The translations under genes were made by a program, and so were the position numbers. Shown here in pieces: positions 1-15,512 of a stretch of 64,000 nt of DNA; the stretch's first letter is position 1; the number at the start of each line of letters is the position of its first letter. The notes under the pieces are model-generated. The model made no database searches, was not told the DNA's origin, and saw only the letters and a list, made by a program, of their open reading frames with translations. Origin of the DNA: Actinomycetota bacterium (GTDB lineage Bacteria; Actinomycetota; UBA4738; HRBIN12). The stretch covers positions 1,070,717 through 1,134,716 of the forward strand of contig BPGL01000001.1 of assembly GCA_026003015.1 (NCBI GenBank), read 5' to 3'.

Positions 1-292
1 GAGCCGATCCGACGACCAACGGCCTACCCGGGGGGGTTGCGCACCGAGGGGGCGTTGTGCCACGGTCACGGAAACTGACGTGGGCCGTCTGGGGGACCGC
101 CCCCAGGGTACGGACCAGGCCCCGTCCGAGATGGATCCGACGACCCTGGTCGTTCGGTCGCAAGGAGATCCCCCGATGAACCTGAAGGCCCGACGCATCC
201 GCTCCCCCCGTCGCTCCCCGGTCGGGGGGCGACGCCCATGGCTACCTCGGCGGAGGCAAGGGCCGCACCGCGAGGCCCGGAGGAGGTTCGAG
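1..292 (+). promoter_or_regulatory. Structured leader upstream of the PKD surface-protein gene
   Basis: I see no gene here. Read in the direction of the downstream gene there are three successive hairpins: CTGGGGG/CCCCCAG with an ACCG loop (89-106), CGGAC/GTCCG (111-128) and ACGACC/GGTCGT (140-153). The 10-mer GGGTACGGAC (106-115) also occurs upstream of the Calx-beta protein gene (20081-20090, minus strand). An alternative start for the gene, ATG at 176 behind AAGGAG (162-167), lies inside this stretch. I recognise no named riboswitch; a structured 5' leader is an inference. Confidence 0.35.
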
Positions 293-3200
293 ATGGATTC
301 CCAGCGCCCTACGAGCCCCAGCGATGGTTGGAGCTTCGGCCGGAAGCGCCACACCGGCTTCCGCCGGACGTGGTGGGCGCCGGTCGCCCTCGCGACGGCC
401 ATCCTGCTGATCACGCTCAGCCTCAGCGCGGTAGCGGCCGCTCAGACGGCTCCGTCGATCTCGAGCGACAAGGAGGACTACGCCCCAGGCGAGACCGTCA
501 CGCTCACCGGAGCCGGGTGGCAGGCCGGCGAGGCGGTCCACATCCGTGTGGATGACGACCAGGAGCGGACGTGGAGCCACGACGCGGACGTCACGGCCGA
601 CGAAGCGGGCGGCTTCACCTACCAGTTCACCCTCCCGACCCACTTCGTGGCCGTCTACACGGTCGTGGCGACCGGTGAGGTCTCCGGGACAGCGACGACG
701 AGCTTCACCGACGGCAATGTCGAAGTCAGAAACCACAGCACGACGCCGGCCGGTGTGACCGCAACGTACAAGCTCGAGCGGTGGGGCAACACGACTTGCA
801 GTGGCGCCCCGACGGAGACGAAGACCTTCAGCATCACGGGCCCCGGGGCGGCATCGCCGGCGGGTCAGGTTTCGACGGGCAACTCCGAATCCATCAAGCT
901 CACGCTCGTGAGCGTCACAGGCGGGACGTTCGTGAAGTGGATGCGGGACGACAACCCGCCGCTGACCGAGTCGGGCGCCCTGAGCTTCGCGTACGCCAGC
1001 GGCACCTGCCTCGGTGTCGCTTCGCCTACGCAGTGGCTCATCTTCGGCGTCTTCGCCGCCGCCGCGAACCAGGCGCCGGTGGCCGCGCCCGTGTCCGTGA
1101 CGACGAACGAGGACACGCCGGTGTCGGTCCAGCTGAGCGCGACTGACGCCGACGGCAACCCCCTGACCTTCGCGATCGTCTCGAACCCCAGCAACGGCTC
1201 GCTTGGTTCCATCGGATCCGTGAGCTGTTCCGGCACCGCCCCTAAGACGTGCACGGCCAGCGTCACCTACACGCCGAACGCGAACTTCCACGGATCGGAC
1301 TCGTTCACCTACAAGGCGAACGATGGCACCGTGGACTCCGGCACGGCCACGGTCTCGATCACCGTGAGCTCCGTGAACGACGCCCCGGTGGCCCAGGACG
1401 ACTCCTACTCCACGGCCGAGGACACGCCGCTCAACGTCTCGGCGCCCGTCGGGGTCCTCGGCAACGACTCCGACGTGGACGGGGACAGCCTCACGGCGGT
1501 GCTCGTCTCCGGTCCGTCCCACGGGACCCTTACCCTGAACGCGAACGGCTCGTTCGACTACACCCCCAACGCGAACTTCCACGGATCGGACTCGTTCACC
1601 TACAAGGCGAACGATGGCACCGTGGACTCCGGCACGGCCACGGTCTCGATCACCGTGAGCTCCGTGAACGACGCCCCGGTGGCCCAGGACGACTCCTACT
1701 CCACGGCCGAGGACACGCCGCTCAACGTCTCGGCGCCCGTCGGGGTCCTCGGCAACGACTCCGACGTGGACGGGGACAGCCTCACGGCGGTGCTCGTCTC
1801 CGGTCCGTCCCACGGGACCCTTACCCTGAACGCGAACGGCTCGTTCGACTACGAGCCGGACGAGAACTACTGCGGGCAGGACTCGTTCACCTACAAGGCG
1901 AACGACGGCACCGTGGACTCCAACGCGGCCACGGTCGGCATCACGGTCGACTGCGTGAATGACCCGCCAGTGGTTTCGTCCATCTCTGGGCCGAACCCCG
2001 TGGACGAGTCCACCTCGGCCGACCGTACCTACACCTTCACCATCACGGACCCGGACTCGAGCGTCTTCACGTTCATGAGCGGCTACCCGGCGTGCGGGGT
2101 CAACGGCTCGCTTCAGGGGACCCCGTCGATCACGGGTGGCAACGGCAGCTTCGACTGCAAGTTCTCCGATGGGCAGGCGCAGACGATCCTGGCCGTGAAG
2201 GTGACGGACGGCGCCGATGAGTCGAACGAGTCCACCCTGCTCATCACGATCCTGAACGTGGCCCCGGAGATCACGCCCCCCGCCAACCAGACGGCGGACG
2301 AGGGGACCTCCAAGACCTTCGACCTCGGCAGCTTCACCGACCCCGGCGACGACTCCCCCTGGAAGGTCACCGTGGACTGGGGTGACAGCTCGGCGGACAC
2401 GGTCTTCACCGAGGCGGGCCCCGGCTCCATCACCGACAAGGCCCACACCTACGCCGACGACGGCACCTACACGGTGACCATCACCGTGGAGGAGGAGAAC
2501 GGCACCGGCCCGGGAAGTGACCAGGAGACCTTCGAGGTCACCGTGGCCAACGTGGCCCCGGAGATCACGCCCCCCGCCAACCAGACGGCGGACGAGGGGA
2601 CCTCCAAGACCTTCGACCTCGGCAGCTTCACCGACCCCGGCGACGACTCCCCCTGGAAGGTCACCGTGGACTGGGGTGACAGCTCGGCGGACACGGTCTT
2701 CACCGAGGCGGGCCCCGGCTCCATCACCGACAAGGCCCACACCTACGCCGACGACGGCACCTACACGGTGACCATCACCGTGGAGGAGGAGAACGGCACC
2801 GGCCCGGGAAGTGACCAGGAGACCTTCGAGGTCACCGTGGCCAACGTGGCCCCGGAGATCACGCCCCCCGCCAACCAGACGGCGGACGAGGGGACCTCCA
2901 AGACCTTCGACCTCGGCAGCTTCACCGACCCCGGCGACGACTCCCCCTGGAAGGTCACCGTGGACTGGGGTGACAGCTCGGCGGACACGGTCTTCACCGA
3001 GGCGGGCCCCGGCTCCATCACCGACAAGGCCCACACCTACGCCGACGACGGCACCTACACGGTGACCATCACCGTGGAGGAGGAGAACGGCACCGGCCCG
3101 GGAAGTGACCAGGAGACCTTCGAGGTCACCGTGGCCAACGTGGCCCCGGAGATCACGCCCCCCGCCAACCAGACGGCGGACGAGGGGACCTCCAAGACCT

Positions 3201-4099
3201 TCGACCTCGGCAGCTTCACCGACCCCGGCGACGACTCCCCCTGGAAGGTCACCGTGGACTGGGGTGACAGCTCGGCGGACACGGTCTTCACCGAGGCGGG
3301 CCCCGGCTCCATCACCGACAAGGCCCACACCTACGCCGACGACGGCACCTACACGGTGACCATCACCGTGGAGGAGGAGAACGGCACCGGCCCGGGAAGT
3401 GACCAGGAGACCTTCGAGGTCACCGTGGCCAACGTGGCCCCGGAGATCACGTCGGCGTCTTTCCCGGCCGCGACGACGTCCTGCGGGACGGGGAACGCGA
3501 CGCTCGCGGTCGCGTTCACGGACCCGGGGGCGGACACGTGGCTGGCCACGATTACCTGGGGCGACGGCTCTCCCGCGGAGAGTCTGAGCGTGACGCCCGG
3601 GACCTTCACGGCGACCCACACCTACGAGCTCGCAGGCGTCTACACCGCGAACGTCGTGGTCGCCGATGACGACGGCGGCTCGGACAGCGCGTCGGCCTCG
3701 ATCACGGTGAACTACACCATCGTGGGGGACGGGTTCCTCCCGCCGATCAACAACACCGGGCACGGCCAGAACCCGAGCATCTTCAAGTACGGGAGCACGA
3801 TCCCGGTGAAGATCAAGGTCCAGGACTGCGACGGCTCGTACGCGAGCAACCTGGCCCCCAAGGTCTACGTGCAGAAGGTGACGAACAACGTTCCAGACGG
3901 TGGCGAGATCGAGCCGTACTCGACGAGTGCCGCGGACACCGGCAACACCATGCGGTTCACTGGCGCGCCCGACTACCAGTACATCTTCAACCTCGCCACG
4001 AAGCAGTTCTCGAACGATCCGACGTCGACGTGGAAGCTCATGGTGAGGATCGCCGGCACGAGCCAGGAGATCTCCACCGTCATCGGGTTGAAGAAGTAG
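293..4099 (+). CDS. Secreted PKD / cadherin-like repeat surface protein with C-terminal PxKF-type domain
   Basis: A large extracytoplasmic adhesin-like protein of about 1268 residues. The N-terminus is a basic stretch followed by a hydrophobic core and Ala-rich cleavage region (residues about 25-51), so a signal peptide is likely. Then come an Ig-like segment, two to three cadherin-like or VCBS-type repeats (about 263-556, motifs NDAPVA, DSFTYKANDG), a bridging domain, four almost identical 98-residue PKD-like repeats (about 655-1046, core VDWGDSS) and a divergent PKD copy. The end (about 1146-1268) resembles the PxKF domain (YGSTIPVKIKV). The start at 293 has AGGAGG six bases upstream; ATG 176 is also possible. 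No LPXTG or membrane anchor is seen, so the mode of surface attachment is unknown. The binding partner cannot be inferred. Confidence 0.85.
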   Translation: MDSQRPTSPSDGWSFGRKRHTGFRRTWWAPVALATAILLITLSLSAVAAAQTAPSISSDKEDYAPGETVTLTGAGWQAGEAVHIRVDDDQERTWSHDADVTADEAGGFTYQFTLPTHFVAVYTVVATGEVSGTATTSFTDGNVEVRNHSTTPAGVTATYKLERWGNTTCSGAPTETKTFSITGPGAASPAGQVSTGNSESIKLTLVSVTGGTFVKWMRDDNPPLTESGALSFAYASGTCLGVASPTQWLIFGVFAAAANQAPVAAPVSVTTNEDTPVSVQLSATDADGNPLTFAIVSNPSNGSLGSIGSVSCSGTAPKTCTASVTYTPNANFHGSDSFTYKANDGTVDSGTATVSITVSSVNDAPVAQDDSYSTAEDTPLNVSAPVGVLGNDSDVDGDSLTAVLVSGPSHGTLTLNANGSFDYTPNANFHGSDSFTYKANDGTVDSGTATVSITVSSVNDAPVAQDDSYSTAEDTPLNVSAPVGVLGNDSDVDGDSLTAVLVSGPSHGTLTLNANGSFDYEPDENYCGQDSFTYKANDGTVDSNAATVGITVDCVNDPPVVSSISGPNPVDESTSADRTYTFTITDPDSSVFTFMSGYPACGVNGSLQGTPSITGGNGSFDCKFSDGQAQTILAVKVTDGADESNESTLLITILNVAPEITPPANQTADEGTSKTFDLGSFTDPGDDSPWKVTVDWGDSSADTVFTEAGPGSITDKAHTYADDGTYTVTITVEEENGTGPGSDQETFEVTVANVAPEITPPANQTADEGTSKTFDLGSFTDPGDDSPWKVTVDWGDSSADTVFTEAGPGSITDKAHTYADDGTYTVTITVEEENGTGPGSDQETFEVTVANVAPEITPPANQTADEGTSKTFDLGSFTDPGDDSPWKVTVDWGDSSADTVFTEAGPGSITDKAHTYADDGTYTVTITVEEENGTGPGSDQETFEVTVANVAPEITPPANQTADEGTSKTFDLGSFTDPGDDSPWKVTVDWGDSSADTVFTEAGPGSITDKAHTYADDGTYTVTITVEEENGTGPGSDQETFEVTVANVAPEITSASFPAATTSCGTGNATLAVAFTDPGADTWLATITWGDGSPAESLSVTPGTFTATHTYELAGVYTANVVVADDDGGSDSASASITVNYTIVGDGFLPPINNTGHGQNPSIFKYGSTIPVKIKVQDCDGSYASNLAPKVYVQKVTNNVPDGGEIEPYSTSAADTGNTMRFTGAPDYQYIFNLATKQFSNDPTSTWKLMVRIAGTSQEISTVIGLKK
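1277..1852 (+). repeat. Two-copy 291-bp cadherin-like repeat, 285 bp identical
   Basis: Bases 1277-1561 and 1568-1852 are identical by eye, giving a 97-codon in-frame period. They encode the motifs DSFTYKANDG, NDAPVAQDD and SHGTLTLNANGSFDY. Identity at the DNA level, including synonymous positions, implies recent duplication or gene conversion. Confidence 0.9.
2255..3430 (+). repeat. Four tandem 294-bp PKD-domain repeats
   Basis: Units begin at 2255, 2549, 2843 and 3137, each opening with AACGTGGCCCCGGAGATCAC. A fifth partial copy of the opening bases follows at 3431. The units appear identical over the whole 294 bp, in frame (98 codons). Such arrays expand and contract by slippage or recombination, and may also be mis-counted by an assembler. 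Confidence 0.93.
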
Positions 4100-4119
4100 C
4101 CGGGCGCGGGGGCACATGT

Positions 4120-4151
4120 GTGGAGGGGCCGGGGGAGCCCGGCCCCTCCAC
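4120..4151 (+). terminator. Strong hairpin after the PKD protein gene
   Basis: A perfect 14-bp stem (GTGGAGGGGCCGGG paired with its complement, loop GGAG) starts 20 bases after the stop codon. No T-run follows, as is common for high-GC terminators. It would also lie downstream of the convergent K+ channel gene. Confidence 0.7.
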
Positions 4152-4268
4152 CGTGCCGTCGGCAAGTAAAGGTCTCGGCCGGGCCTCCAGCTCGCCCCGC
4201 TACATACCGCCGCGAGGGCGGCGGTCGCGTGGCTGATCTCCGCATGCAAGAGGTGGAGCGTCCGGGCA

Positions 4269-5144
4269 TCAATGGTCGCTCGCCCCGGGTGCGGGGCCAC
4301 CGCGACCGTCCGGTTCAGCTGCGGCCGACTTCCTTTCATCGCCGCCTCCCTCGGCTGCCCCGGCGCTGAGTCTCGCGAGGTGTGCCTCGATGCGGTCCAG
4401 CCGCTCGCTGATCGCCGCGAGCGCCGGATCCGGCTCGTCGGCCTCCTGTTCCAGCTCCTTCTCGACGAAGATCGAGGCGAGCGAGGCGGCGAGCAGCCCG
4501 AAGACCCCGACCCCGGTCAGCATCAGGACGACCCCGATCCCTCGGCCGCCTGCGGTGATGGGGTAGCGGTCGCCGTAGCCGACCGTCGTGATCGTCGTGA
4601 CCGCCCACCAGAGCGCGTCGGGGAGCGACCGGATGTTCGAGCCCGCCGCTGAGCGCTCCAGCTCGAGGACGAGCAAGGCGGAGGAGCCCGTCACGACGAG
4701 CGCGACGAGCAGCGTGTAGGAGAACCGGCGCCTGCGGAGCACGTCCCGCCCGGCGTCGACCGCCCGGAACAGGACCACGGTCCCCCTCGCGGCTCGTAGC
4801 AGCCGCAGCGCCCGGGCCGACCGCAGGACCCGCAGGGGGCGCAGGAACGGGACGAGCACGACGACCAGGTCGATGACGTTGTGGCGGACGAACTCGCCCT
4901 TGCGCGGTGCGAGGTAGAGCCGGATCCCGTACTCGAGCGCGAACGCCGCCCAGATCAGCCAGTCGATGGCCCAGATCGCCCGCTCGGTCCCGGGGGACAG
5001 GTCCGCGACCATCGGGACGACGAGCAGTGGGATGATCGCGAGCGAGAGGATCAGCATCGGCCACGCCGTCTGCCGCTCGAAGCGCTCGAGCACCTCCTGG
5101 GACCCAGCCACCTCCACCTCCCTGCGCGGGGACCGCCGGAGCAT
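4269..5144 (-). CDS. Voltage-gated-type potassium channel (six transmembrane segments)
   Basis: The selectivity filter TTITTVGYGDRYP is intact, preceded by a pore helix and followed by an S6-like helix. Four hydrophobic segments come before S5, and an Arg-rich S4-like segment (PLRVLRSARALRLLRAA) suggests the Ion_trans voltage-sensor fold. The roughly 292-residue protein has no RCK or cyclic-nucleotide domain. It ends in a short predicted coiled coil (ISERLDRIEAHLARL) that may drive tetramerisation. The start is uncertain: ATG at 5144, or GTG at 5111 with AGGGAGG upstream. It stands alone, convergent with the PKD gene. Likely role: K+ flux across the cytoplasmic membrane. Confidence 0.85.
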   Translation of the reverse strand: MLRRSPRREVEVAGSQEVLERFERQTAWPMLILSLAIIPLLVVPMVADLSPGTERAIWAIDWLIWAAFALEYGIRLYLAPRKGEFVRHNVIDLVVVLVPFLRPLRVLRSARALRLLRAARGTVVLFRAVDAGRDVLRRRRFSYTLLVALVVTGSSALLVLELERSAAGSNIRSLPDALWWAVTTITTVGYGDRYPITAGGRGIGVVLMLTGVGVFGLLAASLASIFVEKELEQEADEPDPALAAISERLDRIEAHLARLSAGAAEGGGDERKSAAAEPDGRGGPAPGASDH

Positions 5145-5543
5145 ACGCCCGGCCGCCAGCAGACCGGAGGAAGGCACCTGGCGGCTCGGGGTCGGCCAGC
5201 ACGCTCTCTGCGGCACGAACGTCCTGATCCGGCCCCTCACGGGCGTCGACTGGAAGGCCGCGAAAGGTTTGCTCGAGGTGCTGTCGGCGCGTACGCGGAC
5301 GTGGACGTCGACGTCCTGCTGGACGTGGTGTCCACGAAGCTGCCCGCCCTGCTCGCTGCCGTCCGCGAGCGGCTGGCGCGAGCGCTGACCATCCGCTGCC
5401 GAGGCGGTTCGCTCCCGCCAGCTTCCCGCCTGCAACGATGAGCATGTCCCTCTGGCGCCGCCCCCCCGATGCCCCGTCGTACCCCGGTGCTAGGCTTCGC
5501 TCATCGACGGCAACGTCCTCCCCCGGGAAGGACCGAGGAAGGG
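5145..5543. other. Intergenic stretch without a recognisable gene
   Basis: About 400 bases lie between the divergent K+ channel and coiled-coil protein genes. Reading frames cross it, but none has a recognisable motif, ribosome-binding site or convincing codon pattern. The right end probably holds the promoter of the coiled-coil protein: CCCCGGTGCTAGG near 5480-5500 is shared with the degenerate second copy near 6274. Confidence 0.4.
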
Positions 5544-5978
5544 ATGGATCTCGCGGGCACGGTCGTGAACGCGCTCGTCGTGGGCGCGGTGGGTCTGCTC
5601 CTCGCCTGGTTCGGCAAGGGGCGCTTCGAAGCGATCGACACCCGTTTCGCGGAGATGGACGCGAGGTTCGGCGCCCGGTTCGACGCGATGGAAACCCGGT
5701 TCGCGGAGATGGACGCCCGCTTCGGCGCTCGGTTCGACGCGATGGAAACGCGCTTCGAGGAGATGGACGCGAGGTTCGGCGCTCGGTTCGACGCGATCGA
5801 CACCCGCTTCGAGGCGATGGACGCGCGGTTCCAGGGGCTCGACGCCCGGCTGGACCGCGTCGACGGTCGGCTCGAGCGCCTCGAGACGCGTTTGGACGCG
5901 TTCCGCTCCGAGCTGACCGGCCGGCTGGATGTGCTCTCGGCCCGGATGGACGCTCACATCGAGCGCCACGTCAGCTGA
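5544..5978 (+). CDS. Membrane-anchored coiled-coil repeat protein, function unknown
   Basis: A 144-residue protein. Residues 5-22 form one hydrophobic helix (VVNALVVGAVGLLLAWF), followed by a long coiled coil built of near-identical 17-residue units of the type FDAMETRFAEMDARFGAR. The 51-bp DNA units are also near-identical (about 5640-5800). The tail LDRVDGRLERLETRLDAF continues the coil without the repeat. ATG 5544 is chosen because GAGGAAGGG lies just upstream and the membrane helix starts here. The fold recalls small coiled-coil membrane proteins with an N-terminal anchor; no enzymatic motif is present. A frameshifted second copy lies at 6340-6529. Confidence 0.65.
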   Translation: MDLAGTVVNALVVGAVGLLLAWFGKGRFEAIDTRFAEMDARFGARFDAMETRFAEMDARFGARFDAMETRFEEMDARFGARFDAIDTRFEAMDARFQGLDARLDRVDGRLERLETRLDAFRSELTGRLDVLSARMDAHIERHVS

Positions 5979-6050
5979 CCCGGCTTCCTGGCGCTCGTGC
6001 GAGGTGCACCGCCGTTGACGCCCTTCGGCCCCATGTGGCTACGTTTGGCC

Positions 6051-6260
6051 ATGAAACGTGGGGAGATCGCGGAGCCGAAGGATCACCTGTCCCGGTACCT
6101 GCGCGAGGTCGAGCGCGGGGCCGAGGTCGAGGTCACCGACCGGGCGACGGCACTGCTGGTGCGGCCGGTGTTCGAGGATCTCGCGCTCGCCACCCACGAC
6201 CGGGAGCTCACGACGGCGGCCAGGTCGATGGGCTTCCGCGTCCACGGCGTGGCCCCGTGA
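6051..6260 (+). pseudogene. Antitoxin-PIN toxin fusion remnant (Phd/YefM-like head, VapC-like tail)
   Basis: The first about 40 residues (MKRGEIAEPKDHLSRYLREV, then ATALLVRPV) look like the N-terminal half of a Phd/YefM-family antitoxin. The last about 28 (DLALATHDRELTTAARSMGF) look like the C-terminal end of a PIN-domain VapC-type toxin, including its THD motif. The join is in frame, so an internal deletion appears to have removed the antitoxin C-terminus and most of the toxin. TACGTT lies five bases before the ATG, suggesting a leaderless transcript if it is expressed. The product could retain DNA binding, but not a complete PIN active site. Family calls rest on motif memory. Confidence 0.6.
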
Positions 6261-6339
6261 TCCCTGTCGAGCCCCGGTGCCAGGTTGTGTCCTTCCTCCG
6301 GGGAAGATCGGGCATCCCCTGGGGAGGATCGGGGATCGG

Positions 6340-6529
6340 ATGGATCTCGTCGGCACGGCCATGAACGCGCTCGTCGTGGGCGCGCCAGGCCGGCTCTCAC
6401 CTGGTGGAGGAGAGACGGTCCGGAGCGATCGACGCAAGGTTCGATACCGGCCTCGAGGCCATCGACGCCCGCTTCGAGGAGATCGATAGCCGGCTGGGCT
6501 TCCCGAGCACGACCGGGACGAGCTGCTAG
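6340..6529 (+). pseudogene. Frameshifted, shortened second copy of the membrane coiled-coil gene
   Basis: The first 15 or so codons (MDLVGTAMNALVVGAP) match the start of the gene at 5544 (MDLAGTVVNALVVGAV). The similarity then moves to another frame, where AIDARFDTGLEAIDARFEEID matches the coiled-coil units, ending at TAG 6527-6529. Start and stop are out of phase by one base. Upstream sequence is also shared (CCCCGGTG-TAGG/CAGG, GGAGGATCGGGG versus GGAAGGACCGAGG), so the duplication included the regulatory region. Confidence 0.75.
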
Positions 6530-6538
6530 CGTGCCCGC

Positions 6539-7321
6539 GTGCCCGACCTGGATCTTGACCGCCTCCGAGACGTCGCGGCCGCGGCCGCCCGGGAGGGAGG
6601 GCGCGTCATCCGCGAGGCCCGCGGGGCGGCGAGCGCCCGAGCTAAGGGCCCCGGGGACTGGGTGACCGAGGTCGACCTCGCGAGCGAGCGAGCGATCGGG
6701 GCGCTCCTGGGCCGCGCCACCCCCGAGATCCCCGTGCACGGAGAGGAGACCGGCGGGGCCGCCGAGGGGCGGCGATGGCTCGTCGACCCCCTCGACGGGA
6801 CGACGAACTTCATCCACGGGTTCTGGGCGGTGGGCGTCTCGGTGGCGCTGCTGGAGGGCGGCGAGGTACTCGTCGGTGCGATCGACGCCCCTCTGCTCGG
6901 CACGACGTGGCACGCGGCCCGGGGCGGCGGCGCGCTCGTCGAGGACGCCGACGGCCCCAGGCCGTGCCGCGTGAGCGACCGGTCGCCCGACCAGGCGATC
7001 GTGGGCACGGGGTTCCCCTTCCGACGGAAGGGCCTCCTCGACCGCTACCTCGCGGTGATGGTCCGAGCGCTCGGCCGGTTCGAGGACCTGCGCCGACCCG
7101 GTGCCGCGAGCCTGGACCTCGCCTGGGTGGCGGCGGGCGTTCTCGATGGCTTCTTCGAGCTCGGCCTCGGCCCCTGGGACGTGGCCGCGGGAGCTCTGCT
7201 CGTCCGGGAGGCCGGCGGCGTCGTCACCGATTGGGACGGCGGCGACGGGTGGCTCGGCGGCGACATCGTCGCCGGACCCCCCGAGGTCCACGGGGCGCTG
7301 CTCGAGCTCGTGCGCGGCTGA
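6539..7321 (+). CDS. Inositol monophosphatase family phosphatase
   Basis: The 260-residue protein carries the family's metal-binding motifs: GEE (around residue 64), WLVDPLDGTTNF (80-91) and GPWDVAAGALLVREAGG near the C-terminus. These bind the Mg2+ ions that hydrolyse phosphate monoesters such as myo-inositol-1-phosphate, histidinol phosphate or fructose bisphosphate. The exact substrate cannot be read from the sequence. The GTG start is preceded by TAGCGT at six bases and no Shine-Dalgarno, suggesting a leaderless mRNA. It converges on rpoC with a gap of 30 bases. Confidence 0.9.
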   Translation: MPDLDLDRLRDVAAAAAREGGRVIREARGAASARAKGPGDWVTEVDLASERAIGALLGRATPEIPVHGEETGGAAEGRRWLVDPLDGTTNFIHGFWAVGVSVALLEGGEVLVGAIDAPLLGTTWHAARGGGALVEDADGPRPCRVSDRSPDQAIVGTGFPFRRKGLLDRYLAVMVRALGRFEDLRRPGAASLDLAWVAAGVLDGFFELGLGPWDVAAGALLVREAGGVVTDWDGGDGWLGGDIVAGPPEVHGALLELVRG

Positions 7322-7351
7322 GGCGCGACCCCACTCGGCCGAGACGCGCGC

Positions 7352-14789
<7,438 letters not shown>

Positions 14790-14857
14790 GCAGATCCCTC
14801 CCAGGGAACGTGAACGGCGCGCAACGACGCCCGGATCGACGGCACGGGCAAACGAGC

Positions 14858-14886
14858 AGTGTACGGGAGTCCCCGGGCGGCGTCAA
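14858..14886 (-). promoter_or_regulatory. Housekeeping sigma-type promoter for rpoBC
   Basis: On the minus strand TTGACG (14886-14881) and TACACT (14863-14858) are separated by exactly 17 bases, close to the sigma70/HrdB-type consensus. The predicted transcript starts near 14851 and has a leader of about 60 bases before the TTG start of rpoB. It would make rpoBC independent of the rplJ-rplL promoter, from which they are separated by two foreign genes. Confidence 0.75.
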
Positions 14887-14946
14887 TCGACCGGCCGCGA
14901 TCCCGGTCGGGAACCGACCCGAGGGTACGCGGTCCGGGTTCCGCGG

Positions 14947-15447
14947 TCAACCCGGCCACCCCGGCAGCTCGGCCGAGGCGAGCGCCGACGCCAGTCCGGG
15001 GGCCGTGCGGTCTCGCTCCGACAGGATCGGGTCGGCGACCGGCCACACGACGCCGAGCCCCGGATCGCGGGGGTCGAACCCGTGCTCGTCGGAGCCATCG
15101 TAGGCGCGATCGACGAGGTACAGGAGCACGAAGGCGTCCGTGACGCAGTACCCGTGGGCGACCCCCGGGGGCAGGTACAGCGCCGAGCCGGGACGCAGGT
15201 CGACCCCGACGCCCCGCCCGCGAGCCGGCGACCCGTGCCGCAGGTCGAGCAACCCGGCCGTCGCTCGGCCCTCGACCGGGATCCACAGGTCGGCCTGGGT
15301 GAGGTGGTAGTGCATCCCGCGAAGGACCCCGGGTCGGGAACGGCTGAGGTTCGCCTGCACGAAGGGCCGTGGGAAGGCCTCTTGTCGGAACAGCTCGACG
15401 AACGAGCCCCGAGCGTCCTCGATCGGGTCGAGGCGCAGCAACCGCAC
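14947..15447 (-). CDS. dTDP-4-dehydrorhamnose 3,5-epimerase-like cupin (RmlC family)
   Basis: A 166-residue cupin with the RmlC signatures: RGSFVELFR near the N-terminus, VLRGMHYH with the family's catalytic His region, SALYLPPGVAHGYCV, YLVDRAYDGSDEHGF, and the LGVVWPVADPILSERDR tail that in RmlC packs near the nucleotide sugar. The family epimerises C3/C5 of dTDP-4-keto-6-deoxyglucose for L-rhamnose or related deoxysugars. No rmlA, B or D is in the window, so the sugar pathway is elsewhere or the substrate differs. The GTG start gives a slightly short N-terminus. It follows the XRE gene at 65 bases, probably co-transcribed. Confidence 0.85.
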   Translation of the reverse strand: MRLLRLDPIEDARGSFVELFRQEAFPRPFVQANLSRSRPGVLRGMHYHLTQADLWIPVEGRATAGLLDLRHGSPARGRGVGVDLRPGSALYLPPGVAHGYCVTDAFVLLYLVDRAYDGSDEHGFDPRDPGLGVVWPVADPILSERDRTAPGLASALASAELPGWPG

Positions 15448-15512
15448 CCCGGGGATCCCGAGGTCGCCGCCGCGGTCGGTCGGATCCGTCGCCGCCGTCG
15501 TCGACCCGCGGC

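Noticed and set aside
1-175. c-di-GMP or c-di-AMP riboswitch in the PKD gene leader
   Set aside because: Hairpins are present, but the conserved core bases I know for these classes are not recognisable.
2255-3430. CRISPR-like or satellite array
   Set aside because: Units are 294 bp, contiguous, in frame and code for PKD domains; there are no spacers.
242-4339. Very long open frame on the minus strand opposite the PKD protein gene
   Set aside because: Its translation is Arg/Val/Gly-rich low-complexity text with no family resemblance. It follows from the high G+C and the repeats; the plus-strand frame has clear domains and a signal peptide.
5145-5543. Open frames read across the gap between the K+ channel and the coiled-coil gene
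   Set aside because: No ribosome-binding site, motif or family resemblance; the frames are probably chance in GC-rich DNA.
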